From positions 1 to 64,000 of the forward strand of contig NZ_BPQT01000011.1 of assembly GCF_022179405.1 (NCBI RefSeq): a DNA stretch of 64,000 bases, given 5' to 3'. This stretch comes from Methylobacterium marchantiae. Lineage in GTDB: Bacteria > Pseudomonadota > Alphaproteobacteria > Rhizobiales > Beijerinckiaceae. Shown here one piece after another: positions 46,273 to 55,963 of this stretch. A program made the position numbers and the translations under genes. Under the pieces are notes generated by a model, which saw only the letters and a list, made by a program, of their open reading frames with translations, was not told the DNA's origin and ran no database searches. Position 1 is the first letter of the stretch, and each line of letters opens with the position of its first letter.

Positions 46273-47244
46273 TTATTTTTCAGATTTTGTACTATTAGCC
46301 AGTGCTCTTTTTAAGCGTCGCCCCACCTTGGCGATATCTTCTGCTACTGGAAGGTTTTCTGGCATGGTTCCTCCAATGTCATGTATTGCTTGTCTGACTT
46401 TTGCGCCAACCTCGAAATGAGCTGCATTTGCTGCGCCTTTGCCTTTGATGTCCTCGCGTCTTAATTTCTCTTCAGTTTGCGTTGCGCGGAATAGATTCGC
46501 AGCTAGCTCAGTGCTCCCCATGTGATCAAGGATATGCTGTTTAGATTTTAGGCCTTTTCGCCGCTGAATCCCATTTCGATCCAAGCCTCCATAAAGACCT
46601 TTATAGCCAAATGTTTGGAATACGGCGAAGTCAAATGGATCGATAACACCAGCGCCTTTAGCCGCACTCGCAAGCTTTTTGTTGTGATCTTTTATTTCCT
46701 CGCGGAGGAGTAGTCGTTTTTGGTCTTCTGAGAGCGGGGCATACTGCGAGGAATCCTCGTCCTGAACTTCCTGACGACGAGTTTGGATTGCAAAGTATGT
46801 TTGAGCAAACGCAATCGGCTTCTTGCGTGAGTCGCCGTTCTGGGCGGTAAGGTAACAAGCGTAGCGTGTGAGGTGAATGTCTGGGATCGCGCGCTCGGCT
46901 CCCGAGCCGATAGAGACCATTTTCCGGGCGTCCGCAAAATGGTCTTCAGGCGCTTGGCCCGTTGAGCGACAGGCGATTTTCGCTTTCTCAATTACTTCGA
47001 CAAAGCTATCCCATTTTGAGTACCCAAGTAGATCTTGAAGATCTCGCGCTGCCCAAAATTCGACGCCACGTTCATCGACTTGACTTGCATTCTCAAAGCA
47101 ATCAATTAGGCGTTCGATTGCACCGTCTTTTAGCGATGCGTTTGTGATGTTCGCAAATTCAAGAGAATTATTGGTCGTAAGATCTTCAATAGTCTTTCCA
47201 AGGGCCATCTCAGCTAGCTTTCCGGCATTTCTATCTCTGTTCAT
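46273..47244 (-). CDS. dinD: DinD-like DNA-damage-inducible protein, AT-rich
   Basis: A 323-residue protein of the DinD/Bro-N group. The Bro-N-type N-terminal part contains EFWAARDLQDLLGYSKWDSF, and the family core RYACYLTAQNGDSRKKPIAFAQTYFAIQTRRQE is easily seen. DinD in E. coli acts on RecA filaments. The low GC and codon use mark it as acquired. The ATG follows AGGA at eight nt; the frame stays open to a TTG at 47280. It reads opposite to ppx, ends 37 nt from it, and is followed upstream by 207 nt of AT-rich DNA. Confidence 0.85.
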   Translation of the reverse strand: MNRDRNAGKLAEMALGKTIEDLTTNNSLEFANITNASLKDGAIERLIDCFENASQVDERGVEFWAARDLQDLLGYSKWDSFVEVIEKAKIACRSTGQAPEDHFADARKMVSIGSGAERAIPDIHLTRYACYLTAQNGDSRKKPIAFAQTYFAIQTRRQEVQDEDSSQYAPLSEDQKRLLLREEIKDHNKKLASAAKGAGVIDPFDFAVFQTFGYKGLYGGLDRNGIQRRKGLKSKQHILDHMGSTELAANLFRATQTEEKLRREDIKGKGAANAAHFEVGAKVRQAIHDIGGTMPENLPVAEDIAKVGRRLKRALANSTKSEK

Positions 47245-47451
47245 GCGATTTATTCCTGATGGTGAAATAGCGCTAGGCAATAATTAATTTACTGTCGTAG
47301 TTCGGGACGTGCTTAAAATGGCCCATCGCAGACGGTGCCAGAAATTTGGTGCAAATTTGCCTGGAAAGGCTCGATAGTGCCACATGCGATCATCGATCTC
47401 ATTAGATACAGATGAGATTTCTATCAAGGGTTGTAGAAGAATTTTAGATTC

Positions 47452-48894
47452 TCACTCCGGCCGATCCGCAAAGATCGCCTTCTTGACGATGGCGTGGACG
47501 CCCCAATTGCCGTCCACCACCTGGGTGATGCCGAAATCGACGGCGATGGACATGAGCGAGATCGCCTCGTCCTCGGTGAGACCCTTCGCCTGCATCAGGA
47601 AGGACCGCATCTTGCGGAAGGCGTCGCGCATGGCGAGGTCGATGGAGGATTTGGCGAAGATCTCGCTCTGCGCGTCGGGGCCGAGATCGGCGAGGTAGTT
47701 GGGGTAGCTGAAGCCCGAGAGCACCCAATCCTCGGCGGTCTCGATCATCGGGAAGTCGAGGGTCTCCAGGGCCGTGCCGGCGAGGTCCGCCTTCTTGTGA
47801 AGGACGAACTGGAACGTGCCGGTGAGCGAGCACTCGATGGCGGTGCCGCAGAGTTCGGAATCGCCCTGGCTCGCATGCGGGTCGCCCACCGAGAACAGGG
47901 CGCCCGGCACCGCGACGGGATAGTACATCGTCGCGCCCTTGCCGATGCGCCAGTTGTCGATGTTGCCGCCGGTGTAGCTCGGAGGGATCGAGTTCACCAT
48001 GTCGGCCTCCTTGGGCGCGAGACCCATCGTGCCGAAATGCGGGCGGATCGGCACGCGCACGCCCTTGAGGACGTCGAAATTGCGGTTCGTCCTGGTGTGG
48101 TCGACGGGGATGCCGGGATAATCGATGGTGGGATGCGCCACGCCGAACGGGTCGGTCACGCCGGGCCAGCGGAAATTGTAGACCGCCTTCGCCCAGTCGC
48201 GGGCGCCGCTCGCATCGACCTCGTAGATGGTGATGACCTCGCGCGGCCGGTCGCCGGTGATCATGTCCTTGTAATGGTAGCCCCACCAGGCGGCGGCGTT
48301 GCTGCCGAAGCTGCGCCCCTTGAAGGCGGGATTGGCGCAGGGGCGGGGCGCCACGTCGAGGATGCGCACTTCCAGCACGTCGCCGGGCTCAGCCCCGCGG
48401 ATCGCCACCGGCCCGGTGCAGATATGGACGCCGAGGCCGCCGCCCGGTCCGAGCGGGCCGGTCTCCGGCCCGGCGCCGCGGCGGGCGACGCCCTTCTTCT
48501 CCCTGGTCCAGAGGAACACGCTCTCGGCGCCGGGATCGCCCGTCACCATGCGCTCGGCATCGTCGTTGGCGTGGTGGGTCAGGGTCTCGATGGTGACGTA
48601 GTCGCCGGACGCGATCTCGACCTGGGGCTTCAGCAGCTTCGAGAAATAGCCCCAATGCACGGTCTCGGCGGTGGCCGGCAGGTGGTAATGCGCCGTCTGC
48701 CGGATGCCCTTGGCGCTGGTCTGCGCCAGGGCGGGGCCGACGAGGGAGAGGCCTCCGGCGGCGAGGGCCGCGGCACCCCCGGTGGCCACGAACCCGCTCT
48801 TCAGGAAGGCGCGCCGCTCGGGCGCCAGATCCCCCAGGAAGCGGCTCCGATGCTCGGCGAAATGCGCGCAGTTCGGGTCGTCACCGAGACACAT
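47452..48894 (-). CDS. Acetamidase/formamidase family protein with Tat signal
   Basis: Hydrolase of the FmdA/AmdA family, which cleave formamide or short amides to ammonia and the acid; formate would feed C1 metabolism. The 480-residue product has a twin-arginine signal (ERRAFLKSGFVATGG) ending near ALAQT, so it is exported, unlike the cytosolic FmdA. Family features: VHWGYFSKLLKP, ITIYEVD, RPHFGTMGLAP, GGNIDNWRIGKG, VGDPHASQGDSE. Composition is normal for the genome. Confidence 0.85.
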   Translation of the reverse strand: MCLGDDPNCAHFAEHRSRFLGDLAPERRAFLKSGFVATGGAAALAAGGLSLVGPALAQTSAKGIRQTAHYHLPATAETVHWGYFSKLLKPQVEIASGDYVTIETLTHHANDDAERMVTGDPGAESVFLWTREKKGVARRGAGPETGPLGPGGGLGVHICTGPVAIRGAEPGDVLEVRILDVAPRPCANPAFKGRSFGSNAAAWWGYHYKDMITGDRPREVITIYEVDASGARDWAKAVYNFRWPGVTDPFGVAHPTIDYPGIPVDHTRTNRNFDVLKGVRVPIRPHFGTMGLAPKEADMVNSIPPSYTGGNIDNWRIGKGATMYYPVAVPGALFSVGDPHASQGDSELCGTAIECSLTGTFQFVLHKKADLAGTALETLDFPMIETAEDWVLSGFSYPNYLADLGPDAQSEIFAKSSIDLAMRDAFRKMRSFLMQAKGLTEDEAISLMSIAVDFGITQVVDGNWGVHAIVKKAIFADRPE

Positions 48895-48988
48895 GGGTTT
48901 TTCCCGCTGGAAGGGTCGATCGCGAATTCCTCATGCAATCCGGCGGCCAGGCGCCTCAGGGTCCGCCCCTGTTTCCGGGCTCGCAAAC

Positions 48989-49022
48989 GGGAAAGGCCCC
49001 CGAGATCTCGGAGGCCTTTCCC
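48989..49022 (-). terminator. Terminator downstream of maeB
   Basis: GGGAAAGGCC and GGCCTTTCCC form a strong stem with an inner CCGAGATCTCGG palindrome; on the minus strand it is followed by GTTTGC. It lies 36 nt after the maeB stop and before the amidase gene. Confidence 0.7.
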
Positions 49023-49058
49023 GTGGTCTGGCCGCCGATGCGGCGTCCGCGAAGACCC

Positions 49059-51392
49059 TCACTCGGAGATCGGCGCCGCCCCGGGTTCGGCCGTCACCGC
49101 GGTGGGCTCGACGGAAGTGGCCTGGGCCTCCACCACCGCCGCGGCGGTGACGTTGACGATGCCGCGCGCCGTCACCGAGGGCGACAGGATGTGGGCGGGT
49201 TTCGCCGGGCCGATCAGCAGGGGGCCCACGGGGAGGGCGTCGGCGAGGACCTTCGAGAACTGGAAGGCGATGTTGGCCGCGTCGAGATTGGGGAAGATCA
49301 GCACGTTGGCGGCACCCTTGAGGGGCGAGCCCGGCAGCACCCGGTCGCGGATCAGCTCGGAGAGCGCGGTGTCGGCCTGCATCTCGCCGTCCACCTGAAG
49401 GTTCGGGGCGCGTCCCCGGATCAGGCCCAGGGCCGTGCGCATCTTCATGGCCGAGCGGGAATCGGACTGCCCGAAATCCGAATGGCTCAGCAGCGCGATC
49501 TTCGGGGTGAGGCCGAAGCGCGAGACGTGGCCGGCGCAGGCCACCGCCACGTCGGCGATCTCCTCGGCGCTCGGGTCGGGCCGGACATGGGTGTCGGCGA
49601 GGAAGTAGGCGCCCTGCTTGGTGACGATGAGGCTCATGGCGGCGAAGTCGAGCACGCCCGGCGCGAGGCCGATCACGTCGCGGATCACCCGCAGGCGCGT
49701 CTCGAACCGGCCTTCGAGGCCGCAGATCAGCGCGTCCGCCTCGCCCCGGCGGACCGCGATGGCGCCGATTACCGTGTTGTTGGTGCGCACCAGCGTGCGG
49801 GCGGCATCCGGCGTGATGCCGCGCCGGCCGGCGGCTTCGAGATAGGTGGCGACGTAGTCGCGGTAGCGCGGATCGTCCTCGGGATCGATCAGGTCGAAAT
49901 CCACGCCCTGCTTGAGCGAGAGGCCGAAGCGCTTGATCCGGGTCTCGATCACCCGCGGGCGTCCCACCAGGATGGGCCGCGCGACCTTGTCCTCGGCGAT
50001 GGCCTGGGCGGCGCGCAGCACGCGCTCGTCCTCGCCCTCGGTGTAGATGACCCGTTTGGGGTTCTCCTTCGCCTTGGAGAAGATCGGCTTCATGATGAAG
50101 CCCGAGCGGTGGACGAAGCGGTCGAGGCTGTCGGAATAGACCTGGATGTTCTCCAGCGGCCGGCCGGCGACGCCCGAATCCATCGCCGCCTTGGCGACGG
50201 CCGGGGCGATGCGCAGGATCAGGCGCGGATCAAACGGGCTCGGGATCAGCGAGCGCGGGCCGAAGGGCCGGGCCTCGCCGCCATAGGCGCGGGCGACCAC
50301 GTCGGACGGCGTCTCGCGGGCGAGCGCGGCGATGGCCTTCACGGCGGCCTGCTTCATCTCCTCGTTGATCGAGGTGGCACCGACGTCGAGCGCCCCGCGG
50401 AAGATGTAGGGGAAGCACAGGACGTTGTTGACCTGGTTCGGGAAGTCGGACCGCCCGGTGCAGATCATCGCGTCGGGGCGCTTCTCCTGCGCGAGATCCG
50501 GCATGATCTCGGGATAGGGGTTGGCCAGCGCCATGATCAGCGGCTTCTCGGCCATCTTCTCGAGGTATTCGGGCTTCAGCACGCCGCCCGCCGAGAGGCC
50601 GATGAACACGTCGGCACCGGGAATGACCTCGGCCAGGGTCCGGGCCTCGGTTTCCTTCGCGTAGATGTCCTTCCAGCGGTCCATCAATTCGGTGCGGCCC
50701 TTGAAGACCACGCCCTTGATGTCGGTGACCGTGATGTTCTCGACGCGGGCGCCCAGCGACACCAGCAGGTTGAGGCAGGCCAGCGCCGCGGCACCGGCGC
50801 CGGAGGTGACGATGCGGACGTCGGAGAGCTGCTTGCCGGCGAGTTCGAGGCCGTTGAGGACGGCCGCCGCGACGATGATCGCCGTGCCGTGCTGGTCGTC
50901 GTGGAAGACCGGGATGTTCATCCGCGCCCGGCACTGCTCCTCGACCTCGAAACACTCGGGTGCCTTGATGTCCTCGAGGTTGATGCCGCCGAAGGTCGGC
51001 TCCAGGGAGCAGACCACGTCCACCAGCTTGGACACGTCGTTCTGGTCGACCTCGATGTCGAACACGTCGATTCCGGCGAACTTCTTGAACAGGACGGCCT
51101 TGCCCTCCATCACCGGCTTCGAGGCCAGCGGGCCGATATTGCCGAGGCCGAGCACGGCGGTGCCGTTGGTGAGCACGGCGACGAGGTTCTGGCGGATGGT
51201 GAGGTTGGCGGCTTCCTGCGGATCCTCGTAGATCGCCATGCAGGCGGCGGCGACGCCGGGGGAATAGGCCAGGGCCAGGTCGCGCTGGTTGCCCAGGGGC
51301 TTCGTCGCCTGGATCTCGAGCTTTCCGGGCCGGGGCAGGCGGTGGTAGACGAGGGCCCCGGACTTGAGATCGTCGGACATGTTGTCGCCCAT
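49059..51392 (-). CDS. maeB: NADP-type malic enzyme with phosphotransacetylase-like domain
   Basis: Converts malate to pyruvate and CO2 with NAD(P)H formation. The 777-residue product has the malic enzyme part at about 1-430 ([59 protein letters not shown]) and a C-terminal phosphotransacetylase-like domain at about 440-765 ([15 protein letters not shown]), usually non-catalytic and regulatory by acetyl-CoA. The ATG used is four codons before another ATG; either may serve. In serine-cycle methylotrophs it links C4 and C3 pools. Confidence 0.95.
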   Translation of the reverse strand: MGDNMSDDLKSGALVYHRLPRPGKLEIQATKPLGNQRDLALAYSPGVAAACMAIYEDPQEAANLTIRQNLVAVLTNGTAVLGLGNIGPLASKPVMEGKAVLFKKFAGIDVFDIEVDQNDVSKLVDVVCSLEPTFGGINLEDIKAPECFEVEEQCRARMNIPVFHDDQHGTAIIVAAAVLNGLELAGKQLSDVRIVTSGAGAAALACLNLLVSLGARVENITVTDIKGVVFKGRTELMDRWKDIYAKETEARTLAEVIPGADVFIGLSAGGVLKPEYLEKMAEKPLIMALANPYPEIMPDLAQEKRPDAMICTGRSDFPNQVNNVLCFPYIFRGALDVGATSINEEMKQAAVKAIAALARETPSDVVARAYGGEARPFGPRSLIPSPFDPRLILRIAPAVAKAAMDSGVAGRPLENIQVYSDSLDRFVHRSGFIMKPIFSKAKENPKRVIYTEGEDERVLRAAQAIAEDKVARPILVGRPRVIETRIKRFGLSLKQGVDFDLIDPEDDPRYRDYVATYLEAAGRRGITPDAARTLVRTNNTVIGAIAVRRGEADALICGLEGRFETRLRVIRDVIGLAPGVLDFAAMSLIVTKQGAYFLADTHVRPDPSAEEIADVAVACAGHVSRFGLTPKIALLSHSDFGQSDSRSAMKMRTALGLIRGRAPNLQVDGEMQADTALSELIRDRVLPGSPLKGAANVLIFPNLDAANIAFQFSKVLADALPVGPLLIGPAKPAHILSPSVTARGIVNVTAAAVVEAQATSVEPTAVTAEPGAAPISE

Positions 51393-51455
51393 GAGCCTCA
51401 CTCCCTCGATGGCGGGCCTTTTCGGCTCCGCCGGACTCTCCCGCCGGACGTCGGG

Positions 51456-52112
51456 ATGCGTTGGTTGACGTCCCTGTTGCACCGCCTGCGGAGTGGGCGC
51501 AACCCGCACAACGAGACCCGCCTCCATCTCGCGAAACTGGTGAAAACCTACGGGTTCTCCATCGGAGCCTACTCCTATGGCCGCCCGAAAGTCCGCTTCC
51601 CGGAAGCTGGGCGGCACCTTACGATCGGCCGGTATTGTTCCATCGCCGACAAGGTCGAGATCCTCCTCGGCGGGGGACATCGCCTCGACTGGGCCACGAC
51701 CTATCCGTTCGCGGCCATGGCGGGGCTGTGGCCGGGAGTGGACGCCTCGGCCGACCACCACGCCTCGCGCGGCGACGTGACCATCGGCAGCGACGTCTGG
51801 CTCGGTTCCGGCTGCCTGATCCTGTCCGGTGTCACCATCGGACACGGCGCCGTGGTGGGGGCCCATGCGGTGGTCTCCCGCCACGTGCCGCCCTACGCCG
51901 TCGTCGCCGGAAACCCCGCGCGGGTGATCCGGTCCCGCTTCGCTCCGGAGCTCGTCGCGGACCTGATCGAGACCGCGTGGTGGGACCTCGACCCCGCCGC
52001 GATCCGCCCCCTGGTGCCGCTCCTCCAGAGCGAGCGCGTCGCCGAGCTGGTCGCGGCCGTGCGAGCGGCCAGGGCTGTCGGCGCTGTTGGCGGCGTTGCG
52101 GGCGGAGCCTGA
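51456..52112 (+). CDS. Hexapeptide-repeat acetyltransferase (CatB/Vat-like)
   Basis: Left-handed beta-helix acyltransferase of 218 residues, related to xenobiotic acetyltransferases. The repeat region is DVTIGSDVWLGSGCLILSG, VTIGHGAVVGAHAVVSR, and the motif VVAGNPARVIRSRF follows. DASADHHASRGD carries the likely catalytic His. The substrate could be an antibiotic, a sugar or a polysaccharide. Reads away from maeB with a 63-nt gap that must hold both promoters. Confidence 0.87.
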   Translation: MRWLTSLLHRLRSGRNPHNETRLHLAKLVKTYGFSIGAYSYGRPKVRFPEAGRHLTIGRYCSIADKVEILLGGGHRLDWATTYPFAAMAGLWPGVDASADHHASRGDVTIGSDVWLGSGCLILSGVTIGHGAVVGAHAVVSRHVPPYAVVAGNPARVIRSRFAPELVADLIETAWWDLDPAAIRPLVPLLQSERVAELVAAVRAARAVGAVGGVAGGA

Positions 52113-52192
52113 ATCCCTTACCCGGTCAGCTTGGCTTCCCGACAGACGATCGATCGACCTCAACGCTATCGATCGACCCCAAGGCAAAGACG

Positions 52193-52444
52193 ATGTCCGA
52201 CACGCCCCCCGACCGCCTCGCGGTGAACCCCAACAGCCCGTTCTACAACGAGGCCATCCTGGAACGCGGCATCGGCATCCGCTTCAAGGGCGTCGAGAAG
52301 ACCAATGTCGAGGAATATTGCGTGAGCGAGGGCTGGGTCCGCCTCTCGGCCGGCAAGACCCTCGACCGCGCCGGCAACCCGATGACGGTGAAGCTGAAGG
52401 GCCCGGTGGAGCCGTATTTTCGCGACGATGCCAGCGAAGGCTGA
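52193..52444 (+). CDS. DUF3297 family small protein
   Basis: An 83-residue protein with the full family pattern: PPDRLAVNPNSPFYNEAI, RGIGIRFKGVEKTNVEEY, VSEGWVRLSAGKT and MTVKLKGPVEPYF. It is soluble and without a known role; it is widespread in Proteobacteria. The leader contains ATCGATCGACC twice. Confidence 0.85.
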   Translation: MSDTPPDRLAVNPNSPFYNEAILERGIGIRFKGVEKTNVEEYCVSEGWVRLSAGKTLDRAGNPMTVKLKGPVEPYFRDDASEG

Positions 52445-52450
52445 CACGCG

Positions 52451-53143
52451 TCAGCCCGGCGCCGTCTCCAGCGGGAACGGCGTCGGTTCCCAATAGGGCT
52501 CGATCTTCGTGCCGCGGATGTTGTCGGCCTCCCAGCCGTGCAGGATCTCGGCGAGGGCGGCGCGGTCGTTGGCGAAGAGCGGCTCGGCGACGGCCAGGAC
52601 CTTTCGGCGGCGCTTCTGGAACCAGGGATCGTCCGGATAGCGGTTCTCGCGAATCTCGGGCTCCAGCGACTCGCAGAGAATGCGCGCCTCGTCGAGGTCG
52701 CCGAGCGCGATGTCGACGATCATCCGGTTCTCCGGCCATTGGTCCCTCCGGTAGAAGGGATTGTCCGCGTAGAGGGCCTGGAAGGCCTGTAGCGAATCGA
52801 TGGCGCGAAGCCGGGGCAGGGCCTCGGTCTCGATGGCCGAGATCAGCGCCGCGACGATCGTCGGGTCGGACCAGATCCAGTGTGGCACGGGGGCCGATTC
52901 AGGGGGCATCAGGTAGCCCGCCTGGCCGATGCTCACCGTCAGATCGACGCCGGGAATGAAGGTCTTCACCATCGTCCATTGCGGCGTGCACATGTCCTTG
53001 TGGGAGCTCCGCTCGATCAGGACCCGCAGGGCCACATGCCGAACCGGACGAAGCCACAGATAGCCTGCGCCGAGATGCACGAGGTCGTCGTGCCGCTCCA
53101 TCAGCGGCTTGAAGACCTGCCTGATCTGCTTGGCGTTGGTCAT
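52451..53143 (-). CDS. Hypothetical protein, possible partner of the upstream nuclease
   Basis: A 230-residue soluble protein. The first half has HLGAGYLWLRPVRHVALRVL and WTMVKTFIPGVDLTVSIGQAGYLMP; the C-terminal half is helical and charged (ENRYPDDPWFQKRRRKVLAV). I do not recognise the family. It starts 19 nt after the end of the predicted nuclease gene and is on the same strand, the layout of toxin followed by immunity gene. That role is an inference. Confidence 0.65.
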   Translation of the reverse strand: MTNAKQIRQVFKPLMERHDDLVHLGAGYLWLRPVRHVALRVLIERSSHKDMCTPQWTMVKTFIPGVDLTVSIGQAGYLMPPESAPVPHWIWSDPTIVAALISAIETEALPRLRAIDSLQAFQALYADNPFYRRDQWPENRMIVDIALGDLDEARILCESLEPEIRENRYPDDPWFQKRRRKVLAVAEPLFANDRAALAEILHGWEADNIRGTKIEPYWEPTPFPLETAPG

Positions 53144-53162
53144 CGGGACGGCCTTACCTCAG

Positions 53163-54203
53163 TCACGATGTACGCTGCGTGCCGGGAAAATTTCGCGCAA
53201 CCATTGCCGCGATGCTCGCCGCACGCAGAGCCGTGAAGCCGCTCTCGCCCGTCTTGTGATCGTGGACGCAGACCGTCGAAGGCACGCTGCGTTCGAGCGC
53301 ATCGAGACGCAGTGAGAACTTCGTGCCGTAGGGAACGGGTTCTTCCGCGCCGTAAATATATGAGACCTCCGGGACGAGGTTCTGATCGTGGAGCGCGCGG
53401 ATCTTTCCGGCCGCGATGGCGTGCACCCGGTTGCCGAAATCCTGCGCGTCCATGAAGTCGCCGGTGCCACGTGCCTGGGCGACGGACTCATCGAGGATCT
53501 CCTGAACCTCGCCACGACGCGGACAGGCGGCGTCCAGTTCTTGTTGGTCGACCCGGCCTACCCACATCGCAGGATAGTTCGGATCCGGCCCTGGCTCGTA
53601 TGCGCTAGCCGGCGCATCGAAAATCGCCTTTCCATCTCGGCTCTTCCGCAGCGCGAAGACCGAGAGCAAGGCCAATGCCGCCTCAACCGCTGCCTTGTGT
53701 CGTGAGGGGGATGGGCGCGAGGCTCTTGCGTTCTGAGCGAAGGCCTCTGGCACCGCCCGTCCATCGACCATGGTGCTGCGCGACAGGATTTCTCCCGTCT
53801 CACCATCGCGGATGGTCTGGGTTCGCCCTTCCATCTCGAAGACGGTTCGCGTTCCGTCCGGCGCGATGACGGTGTGCTGCTCGTCCCAGCCCTGAGAGGG
53901 ATGGCTGCGGATGCGAAGGGAGAGGACGCGCGAGCCGTCCTCGGTGATGGTCTCTTCGCTGTCCGGCGATGTATCCGAACCGAGAGAGCCCGTCGTTTCG
54001 GGATCCGCTGATCCATCGTCGCCCAAGGCTCCTGAAGTCCAGCGTCCGCCGCCGGACTGGCCTGCCGGCTCGCGGGGCTGATCGGGGCTATATTTGCGGG
54101 CAAGGACGCGCTCGACGCGGACCAGTTCGACCTCGACGGCGATGCCGGCTAAGTCCGAGCGGATCGCTGCGGACTCATGCTCATAGGTTGCGAGCCGCGA
54201 CAT
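53163..54203 (-). CDS. Predicted nuclease effector with DQPR-GGxW linker
   Basis: A 346-residue protein in three parts: an N-terminal helix (AIRSDLAGIAVEVELVRVER), a linker with SPDQPREPAGQSGGGRWTSG at about 39-58, and a C-terminal domain (about 240-346) with GTKFSLRLDALE and CVHDHKTGESGF, which resemble the Asp and D-x-K elements of PD-(D/E)xK nucleases. There is no signal peptide. The linker type occurs in phage-related and effector-like proteins of Rhizobiales from memory. A partner-like gene follows. Upstream DNA (54.2-54.3 kb) is AT-rich. Confidence 0.6.
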   Translation of the reverse strand: MSRLATYEHESAAIRSDLAGIAVEVELVRVERVLARKYSPDQPREPAGQSGGGRWTSGALGDDGSADPETTGSLGSDTSPDSEETITEDGSRVLSLRIRSHPSQGWDEQHTVIAPDGTRTVFEMEGRTQTIRDGETGEILSRSTMVDGRAVPEAFAQNARASRPSPSRHKAAVEAALALLSVFALRKSRDGKAIFDAPASAYEPGPDPNYPAMWVGRVDQQELDAACPRRGEVQEILDESVAQARGTGDFMDAQDFGNRVHAIAAGKIRALHDQNLVPEVSYIYGAEEPVPYGTKFSLRLDALERSVPSTVCVHDHKTGESGFTALRAASIAAMVARNFPGTQRTS

Positions 54204-54320
54204 GGAGAATGCCCCGTAAGATGATGCCTACGGACGCATTTTTAGCAATAAAGGCAGATAATAGCAATTAAAACCTAGTGCGCTGAGCGCTTCCGAACGG
54301 AGGCGCCCTCGAGACACCCC

Positions 54321-54617
54321 TCACCCCTCCCGCTTCCGGCACTCCCCCGCGAAATTCCGCAGGGCCTCCGCCACCATGGCATCGACCTGGGCCGCCGTCT
54401 TCGGCTGGCGGAGGACGAGGCTCGTCACCGAATCCGGGTGGTTGGCCCGCTGCTTGGGCGTCCGCGCGTGGTTCGAGACCCGCAGGGCGAAGGCGCCGCC
54501 CTCCGGCTTGAGATAGACGCTGTCGCCGCGGGTGTTGCGGGCGACGATGGCGAAGCCCTGGGCCGCGATGCCGGCCACGGCCCGCGCCAGGGCGTCCTTC
54601 GGGCCGAGCAGGCTCAT
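54321..54617 (-). CDS. Small hypothetical protein next to a glycosyltransferase
   Basis: A 98-residue soluble protein (DALARAVAGIAAQGFAIVAR, then SVYLKPEGGAFALRVSNHAR and a helical end with one Cys). Its ATG overlaps the stop of the upstream glycosyltransferase gene by four bases, so the two are co-translated. The VYL-FALRVSNHA-HPDSVTSLV pattern looks conserved, but I cannot name a family. Confidence 0.65.
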   Translation of the reverse strand: MSLLGPKDALARAVAGIAAQGFAIVARNTRGDSVYLKPEGGAFALRVSNHARTPKQRANHPDSVTSLVLRQPKTAAQVDAMVAEALRNFAGECRKREG

Positions 54618-55519
54618 GCCAGCCCTTCCCGGGCGAGGGCCGTGCGGCCGCGCAGGGCGGCGAGGGCGCCCGCCGCCGAGCCGGCATAGCGCTCGATCAG
54701 CGGGCGGCGGAAGCTCAGGGATGCCAGCGCCGCCTTCGGGGCGTTGACCGCGAGCATGGTCGGGCTAGGGTCCGGCAGCCCGTATTTGCGCGCGACGTAG
54801 GCCCGCGACCAGGCCTGATGCCAGCGGGTGCGGAACACCCGGCCGGGCTCCGGCTTCGACGAGCGCCCGCGCCCGTGCACCGCCACCGCCCCATGGACAT
54901 GGACCAGCGAGCGGCCGGAATCGGCGATCCGGCGGCACAGGTCGTCGTCCTCGTAGAACAGGAAGATGTTCGGATCGAACCCGCCGAGATCGAGGAACAG
55001 GTCGCGCCGCATCATCAGGCAGGCGCCCGAGAGGAAGGGCGCGCAGGCATCGCCCTCGGGCAGGGCGCGGTTGCCGGGCGGGTTGGTGAGATAGGGCGCG
55101 AGCAGCGAGCGCGACTGGTAGAAGAAGCGCCCGTCCGGCTCCATCAGGCGCGGCGCCAGCAGGCCGGCCTCGGGATAGGCGGCGGCCGCGCGCAGCAGGG
55201 CATCGACGGCGCCCGGCTGCAGGACGATGTCGGGGTTGAGGATCAGAACGCGCTCGGCCCGCTCCGCGGCGCGGATTCCGATGGTGTTGGCCCGGCCGTA
55301 GCCCTCGTTGCGGGCATTGCGCACCACCCTGGCGCCGGCCGCTAAGGCGACGCTCGCGGATGCGTCGCGGCTGGCATTGTCCACGACGACGGCCGGCACG
55401 TGCTCCGCAGCGAGCGCCGAAAGGCAGGCCGGCAGCGCATGGGCGCTGTCATGGCTGACGACGACGGCGACGAGGGAGGGCAAGACGGGACTTTCCGTTC
55501 TGACGCAGCGGGATCGCAC
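54614..55519 (-). CDS. Family 2 glycosyltransferase
   Basis: A 301-residue GT-A enzyme related to rhamnosyltransferases. It shows VAVVVSHDS, VVDNASRD, NEGYGRANTIG, LNPDIVLQPGA as the DxD-like motif, and FFYEDDDLCRRI-like FYEDDDLC near residue 200. It should transfer a sugar onto a surface polysaccharide or lipid. The GTG start lies one nt after the stop of the XRE gene, so they are probably one transcript. A TTG further in is an alternative start. Confidence 0.85.
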   Translation of the reverse strand: MRSRCVRTESPVLPSLVAVVVSHDSAHALPACLSALAAEHVPAVVVDNASRDASASVALAAGARVVRNARNEGYGRANTIGIRAAERAERVLILNPDIVLQPGAVDALLRAAAAYPEAGLLAPRLMEPDGRFFYQSRSLLAPYLTNPPGNRALPEGDACAPFLSGACLMMRRDLFLDLGGFDPNIFLFYEDDDLCRRIADSGRSLVHVHGAVAVHGRGRSSKPEPGRVFRTRWHQAWSRAYVARKYGLPDPSPTMLAVNAPKAALASLSFRRPLIERYAGSAAGALAALRGRTALAREGLA

Positions 55520-55520
55520 C

Positions 55521-55862
55521 TCAACCCGATGGGCGCAGGGCCTCGATCACAGCGGCCGGGTTGCGGCCGATGACGGTGAGATAGGCACGGGCCGCCGCGT
55601 CCGGATCCTTGCGGCCTTGTTCCCAGTCCCTCAAGGTCCCGAGAGGGATGGCGAAGCGGGACGCGAATTCTTCCTGCGAGAGCCCGAGGGCTCGCCGGAT
55701 CACCCGGGTCTGCGGCGAGCGCCGCATGAGCGGCATTGTCTCCGCCATCAGGGGGTGGGCATCGGGATCCGCGAGCGCTGCCGCGTGCCGCTCCGTCCCG
55801 CCCATCGCATCGAAGCGGCTCCAACCATCGGGAAGGCCAGCCTCAGTCGCCATCCTATTCAT
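55521..55862 (-). CDS. XRE-family HTH regulator, antitoxin-like
   Basis: A 113-residue protein with a C-terminal HTH: VIRRALGLSQEEFASRFAI for the first helices and LGTLRDWEQGRKDPDAAARA for the recognition helix and after, as in HigA/NadS-type antitoxins. The N-terminal half (HPLMAETMPLMRRSPQ) would bind a toxin. No toxin gene lies upstream, where a palindromic repeat takes the place, or downstream, where the glycosyltransferase begins, so it is an orphan. Confidence 0.8.
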   Translation of the reverse strand: MNRMATEAGLPDGWSRFDAMGGTERHAAALADPDAHPLMAETMPLMRRSPQTRVIRRALGLSQEEFASRFAIPLGTLRDWEQGRKDPDAAARAYLTVIGRNPAAVIEALRPSG

Positions 55863-55963
55863 GAACCTACGACTCCCCTGAAGGTCGTCGACGAGTCGCC
55901 GACATGTGTCGAGTCGCCGAATTGAGGTCGACGAGAGAGGCCGAGCGTCATCCAGTTCCTAGT

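Noticed and set aside
47300-47314. Possible SOS box (GTTC-N7-GCTT) upstream of dinD
   Set aside because: Only the first half fits the alphaproteobacterial GTTC-N7-GTTC site; the second half has two mismatches of four.
48933-51455. Plus-strand open frame of more than 800 codons over maeB, in frame with the acetyltransferase
   Set aside because: It is the reverse image of maeB. The real acetyltransferase begins at the ATG at 51456; the upstream part has no domain signal.
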